DNA of 64,000 nt. It comes from Lachnospiraceae bacterium (lineage in GTDB: Bacteria > Bacillota > Clostridia > Lachnospirales > Lachnospiraceae). The stretch is from NCBI GenBank assembly GCA_910576335.1, contig CAJTIU010000003.1:186001-250000 (forward strand), written 5' to 3'. This document shows positions 8,605 through 16,806 of this stretch, in pieces. The position numbers were made by a program, and so were the translations under genes. A model generated the notes under the pieces. It saw only the letters and a program-made list of their open reading frames with translations. It was not told where the DNA came from and made no database searches. How positions within the stretch are numbered: position 1 is the first letter of the stretch; every line of letters begins with the position of its first letter.

Positions 8605-9210
8605 CTTTATCATTCCGCCCTTTTCTGTACATCCTGTATCCCAGAGATCCCGCAGAGAGAAGGTATCACTTTCCCCGTAGGTGGCGGTCTTTACCAGCAG
8701 ATCTGCCTCTGTTTCTTCATACCCCACGAGGAGGAACCAGTGCCAGATATAATCTTTATATTTTTCGGCTTCTCTGTGCCGGAGCAGGAGATAGGGGATG
8801 GGATACCCGGCATCGATCTGTGAGCGGACGAAATCCTTCGCGTCATGGAAGCTTCGCTCCCCGGGGAATTCTGACATGGTTACAGGCAGAGGGTGTTCCT
8901 GCCCCGCGGCTGCGTCGGTGATATATTTTTCGAATCCCTCTATGAACCATTGAAGCTTCTTTACCCCGCTGACCCGTGGGCGGATATAGGGTTTCATTTT
9001 CTGGCTGAAGGAAATGTAGTCTTCTTTTGTAAGTGAGTGTACCGGACCTGGATACAGATACAGGGCTTCCTTTCGCAGGGCCAGGTAGATGCAGCAGTCA
9101 CAGGCTGTTGCCGCCGCACAGCCGCCGATGTGCATGACAATATTCGTGAACCAGTCCTGGCTGCCGCCAAATGCGCCGTCAATCGTAAAATATTCTAATT
9201 CCTTTTTCAT
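8584..9210 (-). CDS. Conserved hypothetical protein, possible papain-like fold
   Basis: A 208-residue protein I do not recognise by name. A Cys in a GGCAAATACDCC helix near residue 30 and a His in YIWHWFLLVGY near residue 165, followed by VKTATYGE, recall the Cys-then-His order of C39/NlpC-type or BtrH-like folds, but this is inference. No signal peptide or membrane helix. The final LGTGYF plus stop are encoded by the family 1 repeat, so the native C-terminus was probably replaced when the element arrived. Confidence 0.7.
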   Translation of the reverse strand: MKKELEYFTIDGAFGGSQDWFTNIVMHIGGCAAATACDCCIYLALRKEALYLYPGPVHSLTKEDYISFSQKMKPYIRPRVSGVKKLQWFIEGFEKYITDAAAGQEHPLPVTMSEFPGERSFHDAKDFVRSQIDAGYPIPYLLLRHREAEKYKDYIWHWFLLVGYEETEADLLVKTATYGESDTFSLRDLWDTGCTEKGGMIKLGTGYF

Positions 9211-9239
9211 GCTGTCGCCTCTCCTTTATGATTATACTT

Positions 9240-9305
9240 AGGAACTGTCGCAAAATAATATGTATAGATTGAGCAAGATGTATACATTATTTTACGGCAG
9301 TTCCT
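9240..9305. repeat. Family 4 hairpin (AGGAACTG / CAGTTCCT)
   Basis: About 66 bases of near-perfect inverted repeat: AGGAACTG (9240-9247) pairs with CAGTTCCT (9298-9305), with inner arms AAAATAATATGTATA and TATACATTATTTT also pairing. It lies upstream of the 8584-9210 gene. The same outer arms form the hairpin at 16734-16770 and a scrap at 45940. Confidence 0.75.
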
Positions 9306-9374
9306 TACGGCTATGAAATCTGCTGTGCTGTTTAAAATGCAGTTATACTCACGGCCGATTTATCTGGCGCGCAG

Positions 9375-10682
9375 TTAAAACTCCCGTCTTGGCCGGTATA
9401 CCGGCATATGCAGCACATGCTCCTGATCAATTTTATTTCCTAGATAAACAAAGCCTCCGTCATCTTTTTCCTTCACGGTCACCACATGGCTGAAGGCGCG
9501 GTCTGTTCCTTCCTCCACGAAAACCGCATCCACATATAAGTCCAGGGTGCCATCCCCATTTTCCTTACACTCTGTCACCTCTGGAAATGGCTGGAGCTGC
9601 GGGAGGCGGTTCCAGCCGGTGATGGCCAGCCAGGGGTAAGTGCCTTTTTTCTTATCGTAAAAGGCACGCTGCTCAAGCTCGCCGGTGTCTATATCCAGAT
9701 ACTGCTGTATTGTATCCTCGAACTCCTCTTTGGGAATTCCGTCCTGGAAAATGTCTTTGTCAGGTCTTTGGCCCGAGGATATATAATAGAAAGAATCAAA
9801 CAGGTCATTGAATTCAAGCTGGCTGAGATCACTTGTATCCCAGTCTGTAAGGAACAGGTTATTGCTGAAATAGCTGACCGGTTCAATGCACTTTTTTGAA
9901 AGTCTCCGGCATTCATTGTCAAGAGGCAGAATCCGGTAAAAAATATGCATATCCATCTCCTGGTTTCTGGACAGAGCCTTCTCCCAGATCAGCCAGCCCT
10001 TTTCCGTATAATCCCACTGGTATGTGCATATTTTCTCAATCTGCTGCACAGTGGGAGTCATGTCCTGTTGTACATCTCCGTTCCCGCTCTTTGTATCGGC
10101 CATCAGGCTGCCATGATACACTGCACTTGCAAAGGTGACAAATAAATTTTCTTTTTCAAATTCAAGCTTATAATATCTGAATATACCGTTGATATTTACT
10201 GAATAAAATTCTGCCTCGGCATTTTTGCCCGCCTTTCCGCGCCGGATCGCGCTGTCCACCTCTTCGTAGTTTCTCATGTTATCATCCCGGCTTCCGCAAA
10301 TGACTGCTTGTTTGTCCTGTGCAATGAGGTCAGCCATCCGGTGCACATCGTCCTCGCCCAGCACGCCGCCGGGAGAAGAGGTATTCACTGCCTGTCTGTA
10401 AATGGGAGCGCACTTTTCCATCACATCGGACAGTTTTTTCAGGATATCGTTTTTTTGTGTATCTTTAAGCTCCATGTACTTTACTTCATAATCAGCATTG
10501 TCATCCAGTGTTTCTTCTTTATTATTGTATGCGTCTTTTGTGCGGGATAACTCCGCTGCGTGATCCGTAAACTCACTGCGCCCGTCCTGCGATTCCGTCT
10601 GACATCCTGAAAGCAGCAGGACAGCAATTGACAGTATAAAGGGGAGCACAGCGGCGGGTTTCCTTTTTAGAGATATTTTCAT
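9375..10682 (-). CDS. Predicted lipoprotein, unknown function
   Basis: A 435-residue secreted lipoprotein when started at the ATG at 10682, which follows AAAGGAAA; an upstream in-frame ATG (10715) would add MGNLRERKHLN before the signal peptide. The N-terminus has KRK, a hydrophobic stretch and the lipobox LLSGC, then an acidic, Ser/Thr-rich linker. The rest is a soluble extracellular domain with many aromatic and charged residues and no motif I recognise. It stands alone on the minus strand; the upstream gap holds a family 1 palindrome. Confidence 0.78.
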   Translation of the reverse strand: MKISLKRKPAAVLPFILSIAVLLLSGCQTESQDGRSEFTDHAAELSRTKDAYNNKEETLDDNADYEVKYMELKDTQKNDILKKLSDVMEKCAPIYRQAVNTSSPGGVLGEDDVHRMADLIAQDKQAVICGSRDDNMRNYEEVDSAIRRGKAGKNAEAEFYSVNINGIFRYYKLEFEKENLFVTFASAVYHGSLMADTKSGNGDVQQDMTPTVQQIEKICTYQWDYTEKGWLIWEKALSRNQEMDMHIFYRILPLDNECRRLSKKCIEPVSYFSNNLFLTDWDTSDLSQLEFNDLFDSFYYISSGQRPDKDIFQDGIPKEEFEDTIQQYLDIDTGELEQRAFYDKKKGTYPWLAITGWNRLPQLQPFPEVTECKENGDGTLDLYVDAVFVEEGTDRAFSHVVTVKEKDDGGFVYLGNKIDQEHVLHMPVYRPRREF

Positions 10683-10756
10683 GTTCAGATGTTTCCTTTC
10701 CCGCAGATTTCCCATTTAGGATTTTCATGTGGATTATAACACGCTTTTTGGGGTTT

Positions 10757-10804
10757 GCCAATTGGGGACGGGGTAAAATTAATTTTACCCCGTCCCCAAT
10801 TGGC
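10757..10804. repeat. Family 1 palindrome, copy 3 (divergent gap)
   Basis: A perfect 48-bp palindrome with arms from GCCAATTGGGGACGGGG to the centre TAAAATT/AATTTTA. Unlike the other copies it lies between divergent genes, so a terminator role cannot explain every copy. Confidence 0.9.
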
Positions 10805-10900
10805 AGTTGACAAGAAAACTTGACTGAGTTATTTTATTTTTAACCGGGCTATAATGATTAGCATGCCAGGCTGGAAACCAGAATCAGGAGGGTATTGAAA

Positions 10901-11245
10901 ATGAAGGGAAAGACATTGGCGGATATTTCTACCGGGCCGGACTGGCTGCTGAGTGTTGTAATTGCTCTGTTTGCCGTACTGTCGGTTCTTTTTTTGCTGG
11001 GAAAGGGAAGCTGGCTGATCGCAGGATACAACACAGCTTCCGAGAAGGAAAAGCAACAGTATAATAAGACGAGGCTGTGCAGGGTTTGTGGGGGAGGCAT
11101 GGCATTTATAACCGTGTTGCTTCTGATTATGGAGAAATATGAGGATGTGCTTCCGGCATCTATTGCACACATATTTGCAATAGCAGTTTTTGCTGACTGT
11201 ATTGTGATGTGTGTGCTGGGAAATACTATCTGCAGGAAAAAGTGA
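10901..11245 (+). CDS. DUF3784 family membrane protein
   Basis: A 114-residue small membrane protein. The ATG at 10901 is chosen because AGGAGGG (10886-10892) sits eight bases upstream; a TTG at 10895 is too close. Three hydrophobic helices surround the GKGSWLIAGYNTASEKEKQQYN and RLCRVCGGG blocks, which I associate with DUF3784. Function unknown; members occur widely in Clostridia, often alone. A TATAAT hexamer at 10850-10855 lies upstream but no well-spaced -35 box is seen. Confidence 0.75.
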   Translation: MKGKTLADISTGPDWLLSVVIALFAVLSVLFLLGKGSWLIAGYNTASEKEKQQYNKTRLCRVCGGGMAFITVLLLIMEKYEDVLPASIAHIFAIAVFADCIVMCVLGNTICRKK

Positions 11246-11321
11246 AAACGGTGCCGGAAAACTGACTGACCAGGAGAGGAAAGAATCATGGGGATCTGTA
11301 GATTTGAGGGAGGTTTGACAC

Positions 11322-12230
11322 ATGAATATTAAAGATCTGAATACTTTTATTACTGTAGCGGAAAATAAAAATCTTACCAGGGCTTCTAAGCTGCTGTATA
11401 TGACGCCCCAGGGGGTCAGTAAGATTATAAAAAATTTAGAAAGCGAGAGTGACTGTGAACTGTTTCTCCGCACTGGGAATGGAATGGAGCTGTCTGAATG
11501 TGGGCAGCATTTTTTAGAATATGCAAAAAAAGCGAATTCCGGATATCACAAGATGCGTCAGGAGCTTCTCCGGATCAAGCAGAAAGAGAGGGGTGTCGTT
11601 GACCTCCTTTCCGCGTTCGGGATTCTCCGGCTGATTACGCCGGAGTGTCTCCGCGACTTTAAAGAGAAATATCCGGAGATTGAATTCCATTACCGGGAAT
11701 GTCCGGATAAGCAGATTGAACGCTGGTTCCAGGCTGGGGAAGGAAATGTGGCATTTTCTCTTGCTCCGTGTGATGAAGCTCTGTATGACGTATTGGAGCT
11801 GGAGTCCTTTCAGGTGAAACTTCTGGTTAATAAGGCGCATCCTCTCAGCCGGAAAAGTTCTGTTATCATAGAGGATTTGAAGGATGAGCCTCTTTATATA
11901 GAAAGCAGTGAGTTCAAGATCCACGATCTGATTGTCGGAAAATGCCAGGAAGCCGGGTTTAAACCTAATATCATATTCGAGACAAGCGGTTTTAGCCTGT
12001 GCCATAAGATGGTCCGGGAGAATAAAGGGGTCTCTGTGACTGTGGACTTTGTTTCGGATGATATGGGACATGGCAATATGGTGTTAATTCCATTTTCCGA
12101 TGGTGACTATGAATGGAAGATCTGCATGCTTACACGGAAGAACGAGGTGCCGGGAAATGGTGTGGATCTTTTTCAAAAGCATGTGAAAAAGCAAATGGAT
12201 CTCATCCGGGCAGGGGTTGTCACGAGATAG
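11322..12230 (+). CDS. LysR family transcriptional regulator
   Basis: A 302-residue LysR protein. The N-terminal winged helix-turn-helix is NIKDLNTFITVAENKNLTRASKLLYMTPQGVSKIIKNLE in two pieces, starting at residue 2, and the rest is the periplasmic-binding-like effector domain with VDLLSAFGILRLITPE opening it. GGGAGG precedes the ATG. It is co-directional with the C_GCAxxG_C_C gene and the TDT transporter downstream (289-base gap) and may control them; that link is inferred from position only. Confidence 0.9.
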   Translation: MNIKDLNTFITVAENKNLTRASKLLYMTPQGVSKIIKNLESESDCELFLRTGNGMELSECGQHFLEYAKKANSGYHKMRQELLRIKQKERGVVDLLSAFGILRLITPECLRDFKEKYPEIEFHYRECPDKQIERWFQAGEGNVAFSLAPCDEALYDVLELESFQVKLLVNKAHPLSRKSSVIIEDLKDEPLYIESSEFKIHDLIVGKCQEAGFKPNIIFETSGFSLCHKMVRENKGVSVTVDFVSDDMGHGNMVLIPFSDGDYEWKICMLTRKNEVPGNGVDLFQKHVKKQMDLIRAGVVTR

Positions 12231-12519
12231 TTGAGAATATGAAACGAAAGGTTGATATACTGCCCTAAATTATCCCTTTTCCATAAATTTCATGGTGTTA
12301 TTTTCACTGTTTTTGTAGAAAATTTACATATATAGAAATCATGAATAAGTTTATGCTGTTTTCCAATAACTGACATCTGAAAAGCTGTGATAATCTGATT
12401 ATATCACTTGATATAAGTGTCGAAAGGTTATGCGTTTCATGCCCGCATGAAAAGGAATGGCTTCTTGATGCGCAAAATGACTTTTGATGCTTACTTCATA
12501 CATGAGGAGGAAATATTAT
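12231..12519. other. Gap with an inverted repeat and a diverged family 2 module
   Basis: CACTT-GATAT-AAGTG at about 12407-12421 is a short inverted repeat that could be a LysR-type operator. Bases 12431-12503 carry TTTCATGC/GCATGAAA and then a diverged copy of the TTTTGACGCTT...TCATA family 2 end, matching the right part of the element at 62890-62947. AGGAGG at 12505-12510 belongs to the next gene. Confidence 0.5.
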
Positions 12520-13044
12520 ATGAAAATCGGAGTAACAGAGATCAGCCCAAGAAGAGTTCAGCAGGTGGCGGAAAAGAAATTTAAAGACGGATACTACTGT
12601 TGTGAAGCACTTGTAAGTGCAATCCGCGATGAGTTCCGGCTTGATGTGCCGGAAGATGTGATCGCTATGGCATCTGGAATGGCAGTCGGCGCCGGCAAAT
12701 CGGGATGTGTCTGCGGAGCATTCAACGGAGGTATTCTTGCTCTTGGAATGTTTTTTGGACGTACAGAGCAGGACGGGCCTGGGAATCCAAAAAGTGTTAA
12801 GTGTATGGAGCTTACGAAAGAACTTCATGACTGGTTCAAATCGGCAAACCAGAAGAATGCAATCTGCTGCCGTGTCCTTACGAAAGAATTTGACAAGGGA
12901 CGCGGGGAACATAAGGAGCAGTGTATCTTTTTCACTGGTCTGTGTACCTGGAAGGTCGCACAGATCGTATGCCGCGAACTTGGGATTAAGAATCTTGATG
13001 AAATAGACGAACCTGCACCGAGGCGTACAATCGCTGAGATCTAA
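12520..13044 (+). CDS. C_GCAxxG_C_C family protein
   Basis: A 174-residue Cys-rich protein. The start at 12520 follows GAGGAGG; the ATG at 12484 is upstream of that site and is rejected. Seen: YYCCEALV, GKSGCVCGAFNGGILALG, and later CRVL and CxxF/C pairs, the conserved Cys pattern of this family, which probably binds a metal or Fe-S cluster. Members are often next to redox or sulfur genes. Here a TDT-family transporter follows after 42 bases, suggesting a shared small-anion or redox role. Confidence 0.85.
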   Translation: MKIGVTEISPRRVQQVAEKKFKDGYYCCEALVSAIRDEFRLDVPEDVIAMASGMAVGAGKSGCVCGAFNGGILALGMFFGRTEQDGPGNPKSVKCMELTKELHDWFKSANQKNAICCRVLTKEFDKGRGEHKEQCIFFTGLCTWKVAQIVCRELGIKNLDEIDEPAPRRTIAEI

Positions 13045-13086
13045 AAGGGAACACGTCTTTTGTTTTACAGAAAGGATATCTGAAAC

Positions 13087-14007
13087 GTGAAAAATATGAT
13101 TAAAAAGATCCCGATTCCATTTTGCGGCGTGATGCTTGGATTCGCAGCTTTAGGAAATCTCCTTCAAAGCTATGGGGAAGGTATCCGCTATGTGTGTGGG
13201 GGTGTGGCAGCGTTTATACTTGTTCTCGTACTTCTGAAGCTTATTATGTTTCCTCAGATGATCAAAGAAGATATGCAGAACCCGATTATGGCAAGTGTGG
13301 CAGGAACATTTCCGATGGCCCTTATGCTTCTTAGTACCTATATCAAACCATTTATCGGAGCAGCGGCGAAATATCTCTGGTTCTTTGCAATCGGGTTGCA
13401 CATTGCACTGATTATTTATTTTACGGTGAAATTTATATTGAAACTGCAGATGCCGAAAGTGTTTGCAAGTTACTATATTGTATATGTGGGGATTGCAGTG
13501 GCAGCAGTAACAGCGCCTGCATTTGAACAGCTGACTGTAGGAGCGGCAGCTTTCTGGTTCGGATTTGTGACACTGATCGCCTTACTGATTCTTGTGACGA
13601 TACGTTACACAAAATATCCGCAGATTCCGGAACCGGCCAGGCCGCTGATCTGTATCTATGCAGCGCCCACAAGCCTCTGTATCACCGGATACGTTCAGTC
13701 GGTAATGCCAAAATCAAGGACTTTCCTGCTGGCAATGCTTGCACTGGCAACGGTTCTTTATATTTTTGCACTGGTAAAAGCAGTTGGATATTTAAAACTG
13801 CAGTTCTATCCAAGCTACGCGGCATTTACGTTTCCATTTGTAATCAGCGCCATTGCAACAAAACAGACCATGGCCTGTCTTGCTAATATGGGACAGCCTC
13901 TGCCGCTTTTGAAGCCGGTTGTTTTTGTTGAGACGGTCATAGCAGCAGCATTCGTGGTTTATACCTTTATTAGATTTATTGGATTTGTTTTTGCAAAAAA
14001 TAAATAA
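13087..14007 (+). CDS. TDT (TehA/SLAC1-like) transporter
   Basis: A 306-residue membrane protein with about ten helices, starting KKIPIPFCGVMLGFAALGNLL, the usual first helix of TDT/SLAC1 channels. Later ASYYIVYVGIAVAA and PSYAAFTFPFVISA fit the family. Relatives move dicarboxylates, tellurite, sulfite or small anions; the substrate here is unknown. The GTG at 13087 is used as start; the ATG at 13096 is an equal candidate. A good terminator follows at 14036. Confidence 0.82.
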   Translation: MKNMIKKIPIPFCGVMLGFAALGNLLQSYGEGIRYVCGGVAAFILVLVLLKLIMFPQMIKEDMQNPIMASVAGTFPMALMLLSTYIKPFIGAAAKYLWFFAIGLHIALIIYFTVKFILKLQMPKVFASYYIVYVGIAVAAVTAPAFEQLTVGAAAFWFGFVTLIALLILVTIRYTKYPQIPEPARPLICIYAAPTSLCITGYVQSVMPKSRTFLLAMLALATVLYIFALVKAVGYLKLQFYPSYAAFTFPFVISAIATKQTMACLANMGQPLPLLKPVVFVETVIAAAFVVYTFIRFIGFVFAKNK

Positions 14008-14035
14008 GGATCAAGAAAAAGAATCTGTCTGACGC

Positions 14036-14068
14036 AGCATCTGAATGTAAATATTTAGATGCTGTTTT
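14036..14068 (+). terminator. Rho-independent terminator after the TDT gene
   Basis: AGCATCT (14036-14042) pairs with AGATGCT (14057-14063), extended by A/T pairs, and GTTTTATT follows. It is 29 bases past the transporter stop. Confidence 0.75.
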
Positions 14069-14112
14069 ATTATGCGGCGGATATAATATGATGTAAGCAT
14101 CGGGGAGTTATA

Positions 14113-14285
14113 GTGACTATTCACGGGTCAGGAATGCGCGTAAGCTGCGCAGGGTCTGCCCCAGCGAAGCGAGGGTATTCCGTGAGAACATGATGCAGGA
14201 GTGAGGGGCGGTTTTTGCGTAGCAAAACTCGGAATGCCGACCAGAATCGTTACTATGAGCGAGCGGTTAGTCCGTGAATAGTAAC
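14113..14285. repeat. Family 3 element, full-length copy (about 173 bp)
   Basis: Ends GTGACTATTCACGGGTCAGG and GTCCGTGAATAGTAAC are inverted repeats of each other. The interior has several small hairpins (GCGTAAGCTGCGC, TTTTGCGTAGCAAAA). Partial copies occur at 26205, 31357, 40258, 45840, 56755, 57873 and 62955. It encodes nothing, and looks like a non-autonomous mobile element. The rest of the 14008-14374 gap is empty. Confidence 0.8.
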
Positions 14286-14374
14286 GAGTTATATAGGAAC
14301 GATTTATTTGACGGAATGTGTGTGATACAGTACACTATTGATATGCAGAATATTTCGGGAAAGGATGTTGACCT

Positions 14375-15214
14375 ATGATCTATCTGATACTGGCGACCAT
14401 CAGCAGCGCACTGGTCTCTGTCATGATGCGCCTGAGCGAGAGCCGCATGAAAAATAATATCAGTACTCTTGCGGTAAATTATGCTGTCTGTGTATTGCTT
14501 GCAGGGTTCTATACGGGAGTGCCAGAAGTTTTTCCGGGGAAAACGGGGATGGGGTTTGCGGCAGGACTGGGGGCGCTGAATGGTTTTCTATATCTGTCCG
14601 CCTTTATCCTTATGCAGATAAGCGTCAGAAGAAACGGAGTCGTATTATCTACTGTATTTATGAAACTCGGGGTATTGGTACCTGCCGCGACAGCCATTAT
14701 TTTTTTCGGGGAAATGCCTGAGGCGGTTCAAGTATGTGGTTTTGCGGTGGCGGTAACGGCAATTGTCCTGATCCATCTGGAAAAAGACCAGACGGATGTT
14801 ACATTCAAGTCAGGGCTTGTTCTGCTTCTGGCAGTGGGCGGCAGCGGGGATGCCATGGCAAAGGTCTATGAAGAGCTGGGCAGTGCAGAATTTGAAGAAT
14901 ATTTTCTGTCCTGCACGTTTATAGCGGCACTCATTCTTTGTATCATTCTGACAATGGGAAAAAGGCAGCGCCTGGCAAAAGAAGATGTACTTTTCGGGGC
15001 GCTGATTGGGATTCCCAATTATTATTCCGCCAGATTCCTTTTGAAGTCCCTCTCTTATGTGCCGGCAATCGTGGCATATCCCACGTACAGTGTATCAGCT
15101 ATCGTTCTGGTAAGCATAGCAGGCGTCCTTCTGTTTGGAGAGAAAATGAACGTAAGGAGAAAAATTGCGATCGCGTTGGTGCTCGTAGCGCTGTTCCTGT
15201 TGGGGACGGGGTAA
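14375..15214 (+). CDS. DMT superfamily transporter, second copy
   Basis: A 279-residue EamA/DMT-type membrane protein with about ten helices; MIYLILATISSALVSVMMRL opens it. It differs from the 7051-7950 exporter in sequence, so it is not a recent duplicate. GAAAGGA lies upstream of the ATG. The last residues LGTG and the stop codon come from the family 1 palindrome at 15200, i.e. the reading frame ends inside the inserted element. Substrate unknown. Confidence 0.82.
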   Translation: MIYLILATISSALVSVMMRLSESRMKNNISTLAVNYAVCVLLAGFYTGVPEVFPGKTGMGFAAGLGALNGFLYLSAFILMQISVRRNGVVLSTVFMKLGVLVPAATAIIFFGEMPEAVQVCGFAVAVTAIVLIHLEKDQTDVTFKSGLVLLLAVGGSGDAMAKVYEELGSAEFEEYFLSCTFIAALILCIILTMGKRQRLAKEDVLFGALIGIPNYYSARFLLKSLSYVPAIVAYPTYSVSAIVLVSIAGVLLFGEKMNVRRKIAIALVLVALFLLGTG

Positions 15215-15237
15215 AATTAATTTTACCCCGTCCCCAA
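15200..15237. repeat. Family 1 palindrome, copy 4 (supplies a stop codon)
   Basis: Perfect 19+19 bp palindrome, TTGGGGACGGGGTAAAATT and its complement. The TAA of the DMT gene is within the left arm. Confidence 0.9.
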
Positions 15238-15298
15238 TTTGCAATTTGCACAAAAAACATGCAGTATATTTGTTAAATATGCTATTAATTACAAAATG

Positions 15299-15339
15299 GG
15301 ACTTAAGTCCTTTTTGACTGGGGATATTCCCTGTAAAAT
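15299..15339 (+). promoter_or_regulatory. Candidate Crp/Fnr operator and promoter of the nucleoside operon
   Basis: A perfect 12-bp palindrome GGACTTAAGTCC (15299-15310) lies upstream of TAAAAT (15334-15339). If TAAAAT is the -10 box, transcription would start near 15346 and the palindrome centre would be at about -41.5, the classic class II activator position. A Crp/Fnr gene lies in the same operon (22852). There is no good -35 box at 17 bases, as expected for an activator-dependent promoter. Inference. Confidence 0.45.
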
Positions 15340-15404
15340 GGATTTATAAGAACAGCAGGAATAATTTCAAGTGTAAAATTGTAATAAGGAAAGGGGAAGG
15401 TTTT

Positions 15405-16181
15405 ATGAATTATTCAGAGAATGCAGGCAAGCAGTATCATATTCAGGTGGGAGTTGGCGATGTCGGGCGTTATGTAATTATGCCGGGTGACCCGAAGAGG
15501 TGTGCGAAGATTGCACAGTACTTTGACCAGGCGGAGCTTGTGGCGGACAGCAGGGAGTATGTTACGTACACGGGTTATCTTGACGGGGTGAAGGTGAGTG
15601 TGACTTCCACAGGAATCGGCGGCCCTTCGGCAGCCATCGCTATGGAGGAGCTGGTGATGGCGGGAGCGGATACTTTTATCCGGATCGGGACATGCGGAGG
15701 AATGCAGACGGAGGTGATGAGCGGCGATGTGGTCATTGCAAGCGGCGCAATCCGGATGGAAGGGACGAGTAAGGAATACGCTCCCATTGAATTTCCGGCG
15801 GTGGCAGATATTCAGGCGGTAAATGCATTGATTCAGGCTGCCAGGACGCTGAAGCAGAATTATCATGTAGGGGTTGTGCAGTGCAAGGATTCCTTCTACG
15901 GGCAGCATTCACCAGAGACGAAGCCTGTGAGTTATGAGCTGATGGATAAGTGGGAGGCATGGAAGAGACTTGGATGCCTGGCATCAGAAATGGAGTCAGC
16001 CGCTCTGTTTGTTGTGGCCAGCAGCCTTCATGTAAGAGCTGGATCCTGCTTCCTTGTGATGGCGAACCAGGAGAGGGAGAAGAAAGGGCTGGAGAATCCG
16101 GTTGTCCATGATACGGATATGGCAGTCCGGGTTGCGGTTGAAGCACTGCGCAGGCTGATTAAGGAGGACGGAGAGTCCTAG
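15405..16181 (+). CDS. udp: Uridine phosphorylase
   Basis: A 258-residue nucleoside phosphorylase I family enzyme. Seen: [11 protein letters not shown] (phosphate-binding), [25 protein letters not shown], and [13 protein letters not shown] (ribose contacts). It splits uridine with phosphate to uracil and ribose-1-phosphate in the cytosol. AAGGGGAAGG lies upstream. It is the first gene of a co-directional set with cdd, deoB, an ABC nucleoside importer, a regulator, purine nucleoside phosphorylase and deoC, so the whole pathway from uptake to pentose phosphate is present. Confidence 0.93.
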   Translation: MNYSENAGKQYHIQVGVGDVGRYVIMPGDPKRCAKIAQYFDQAELVADSREYVTYTGYLDGVKVSVTSTGIGGPSAAIAMEELVMAGADTFIRIGTCGGMQTEVMSGDVVIASGAIRMEGTSKEYAPIEFPAVADIQAVNALIQAARTLKQNYHVGVVQCKDSFYGQHSPETKPVSYELMDKWEAWKRLGCLASEMESAALFVVASSLHVRAGSCFLVMANQEREKKGLENPVVHDTDMAVRVAVEALRRLIKEDGES

Positions 16182-16260
16182 TATAATGAACAGATCAGAC
16201 AGATAGACAGATCTTCGCAGGGGATGTCCCTGCCGGATCATTTAGCGAGGAGGATTTCAC

Positions 16261-16716
16261 ATGAGTAAAGAACTGAGTAAGGAACCGAATAAAGAACTGA
16301 GTAAAGGACAGATTGCCAGTCTGATTGAGACAGCCATAGAGCAGCTTTCGTATTCCTACGTGCCCTATTCTGGTTTTAGGGTGGGGGCGGCGCTTCTCGC
16401 AGAGAACGGAGCAGTCTATACGGGATGCAATATTGAAAATGCTGCTTACACTCCTACTAATTGTGCGGAAAGGACGGCGTTTTTCAAAGCCGTAAGCGAA
16501 GGGGTTAAGAACTTCCGGGCAATTTGCGTTGTGGGAGGGCAGGACGGGAAGCTGACAGATTTTGCGCCGCCCTGTGGTGTGTGCCGTCAGGTGATGATGG
16601 AGTTCTGCAGTCCGGAGGAATTTGAGATCATACTGGCGACCACGACAGAAAGCTACAAGGTTTATAAGCTTAAGGAACTGATGCCCATGGGCTTTGGCCC
16701 GGGTAACCTGGCATAA
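16261..16716 (+). CDS. cdd: Cytidine deaminase
   Basis: A 151-residue homotetrameric-type cytidine deaminase. Zinc ligands are in TNCAERTAF (Cys plus catalytic Glu) and PPCGVCRQ (two Cys). It converts cytidine or deoxycytidine to uridine, feeding Udp. GAGGAGG precedes the start. The first 16 residues (KELSKEPNKELSK) are a small charged repeat not typical of the family; the core begins at about IASLIETAIEQL. A 79-base gap after udp and a family 4 hairpin after the stop flank it. Confidence 0.94.
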   Translation: MSKELSKEPNKELSKGQIASLIETAIEQLSYSYVPYSGFRVGAALLAENGAVYTGCNIENAAYTPTNCAERTAFFKAVSEGVKNFRAICVVGGQDGKLTDFAPPCGVCRQVMMEFCSPEEFEIILATTTESYKVYKLKELMPMGFGPGNLA

Positions 16717-16733
16717 TCCATAAGGGAATACTA

Positions 16734-16770
16734 AGGAACTGTATGTAAATAACTTTTACATACAGTTCCT
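16734..16770. repeat. Family 4 hairpin between cdd and deoB
   Basis: AGGAACTGTATGTAAA (16734-16749) pairs perfectly with TTTACATACAGTTCCT (16755-16770) around a six-base loop. The arms share AGGAACTG with the hairpin at 9240. It may adjust mRNA stability within the operon; no T-run follows, so it is unlikely to be a full terminator. Confidence 0.75.
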
Positions 16771-16806
16771 AAGGCAGACCAAAATCATAAATCAGGAGGT
16801 ATGGAT

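Noticed and set aside
10807-10855. Promoter TTGACA/TTGACT with TATAAT before the DUF3784 gene
   Set aside because: The spacing between these boxes is 24 bases or more, too long for sigma-A; only the TATAAT is noted.
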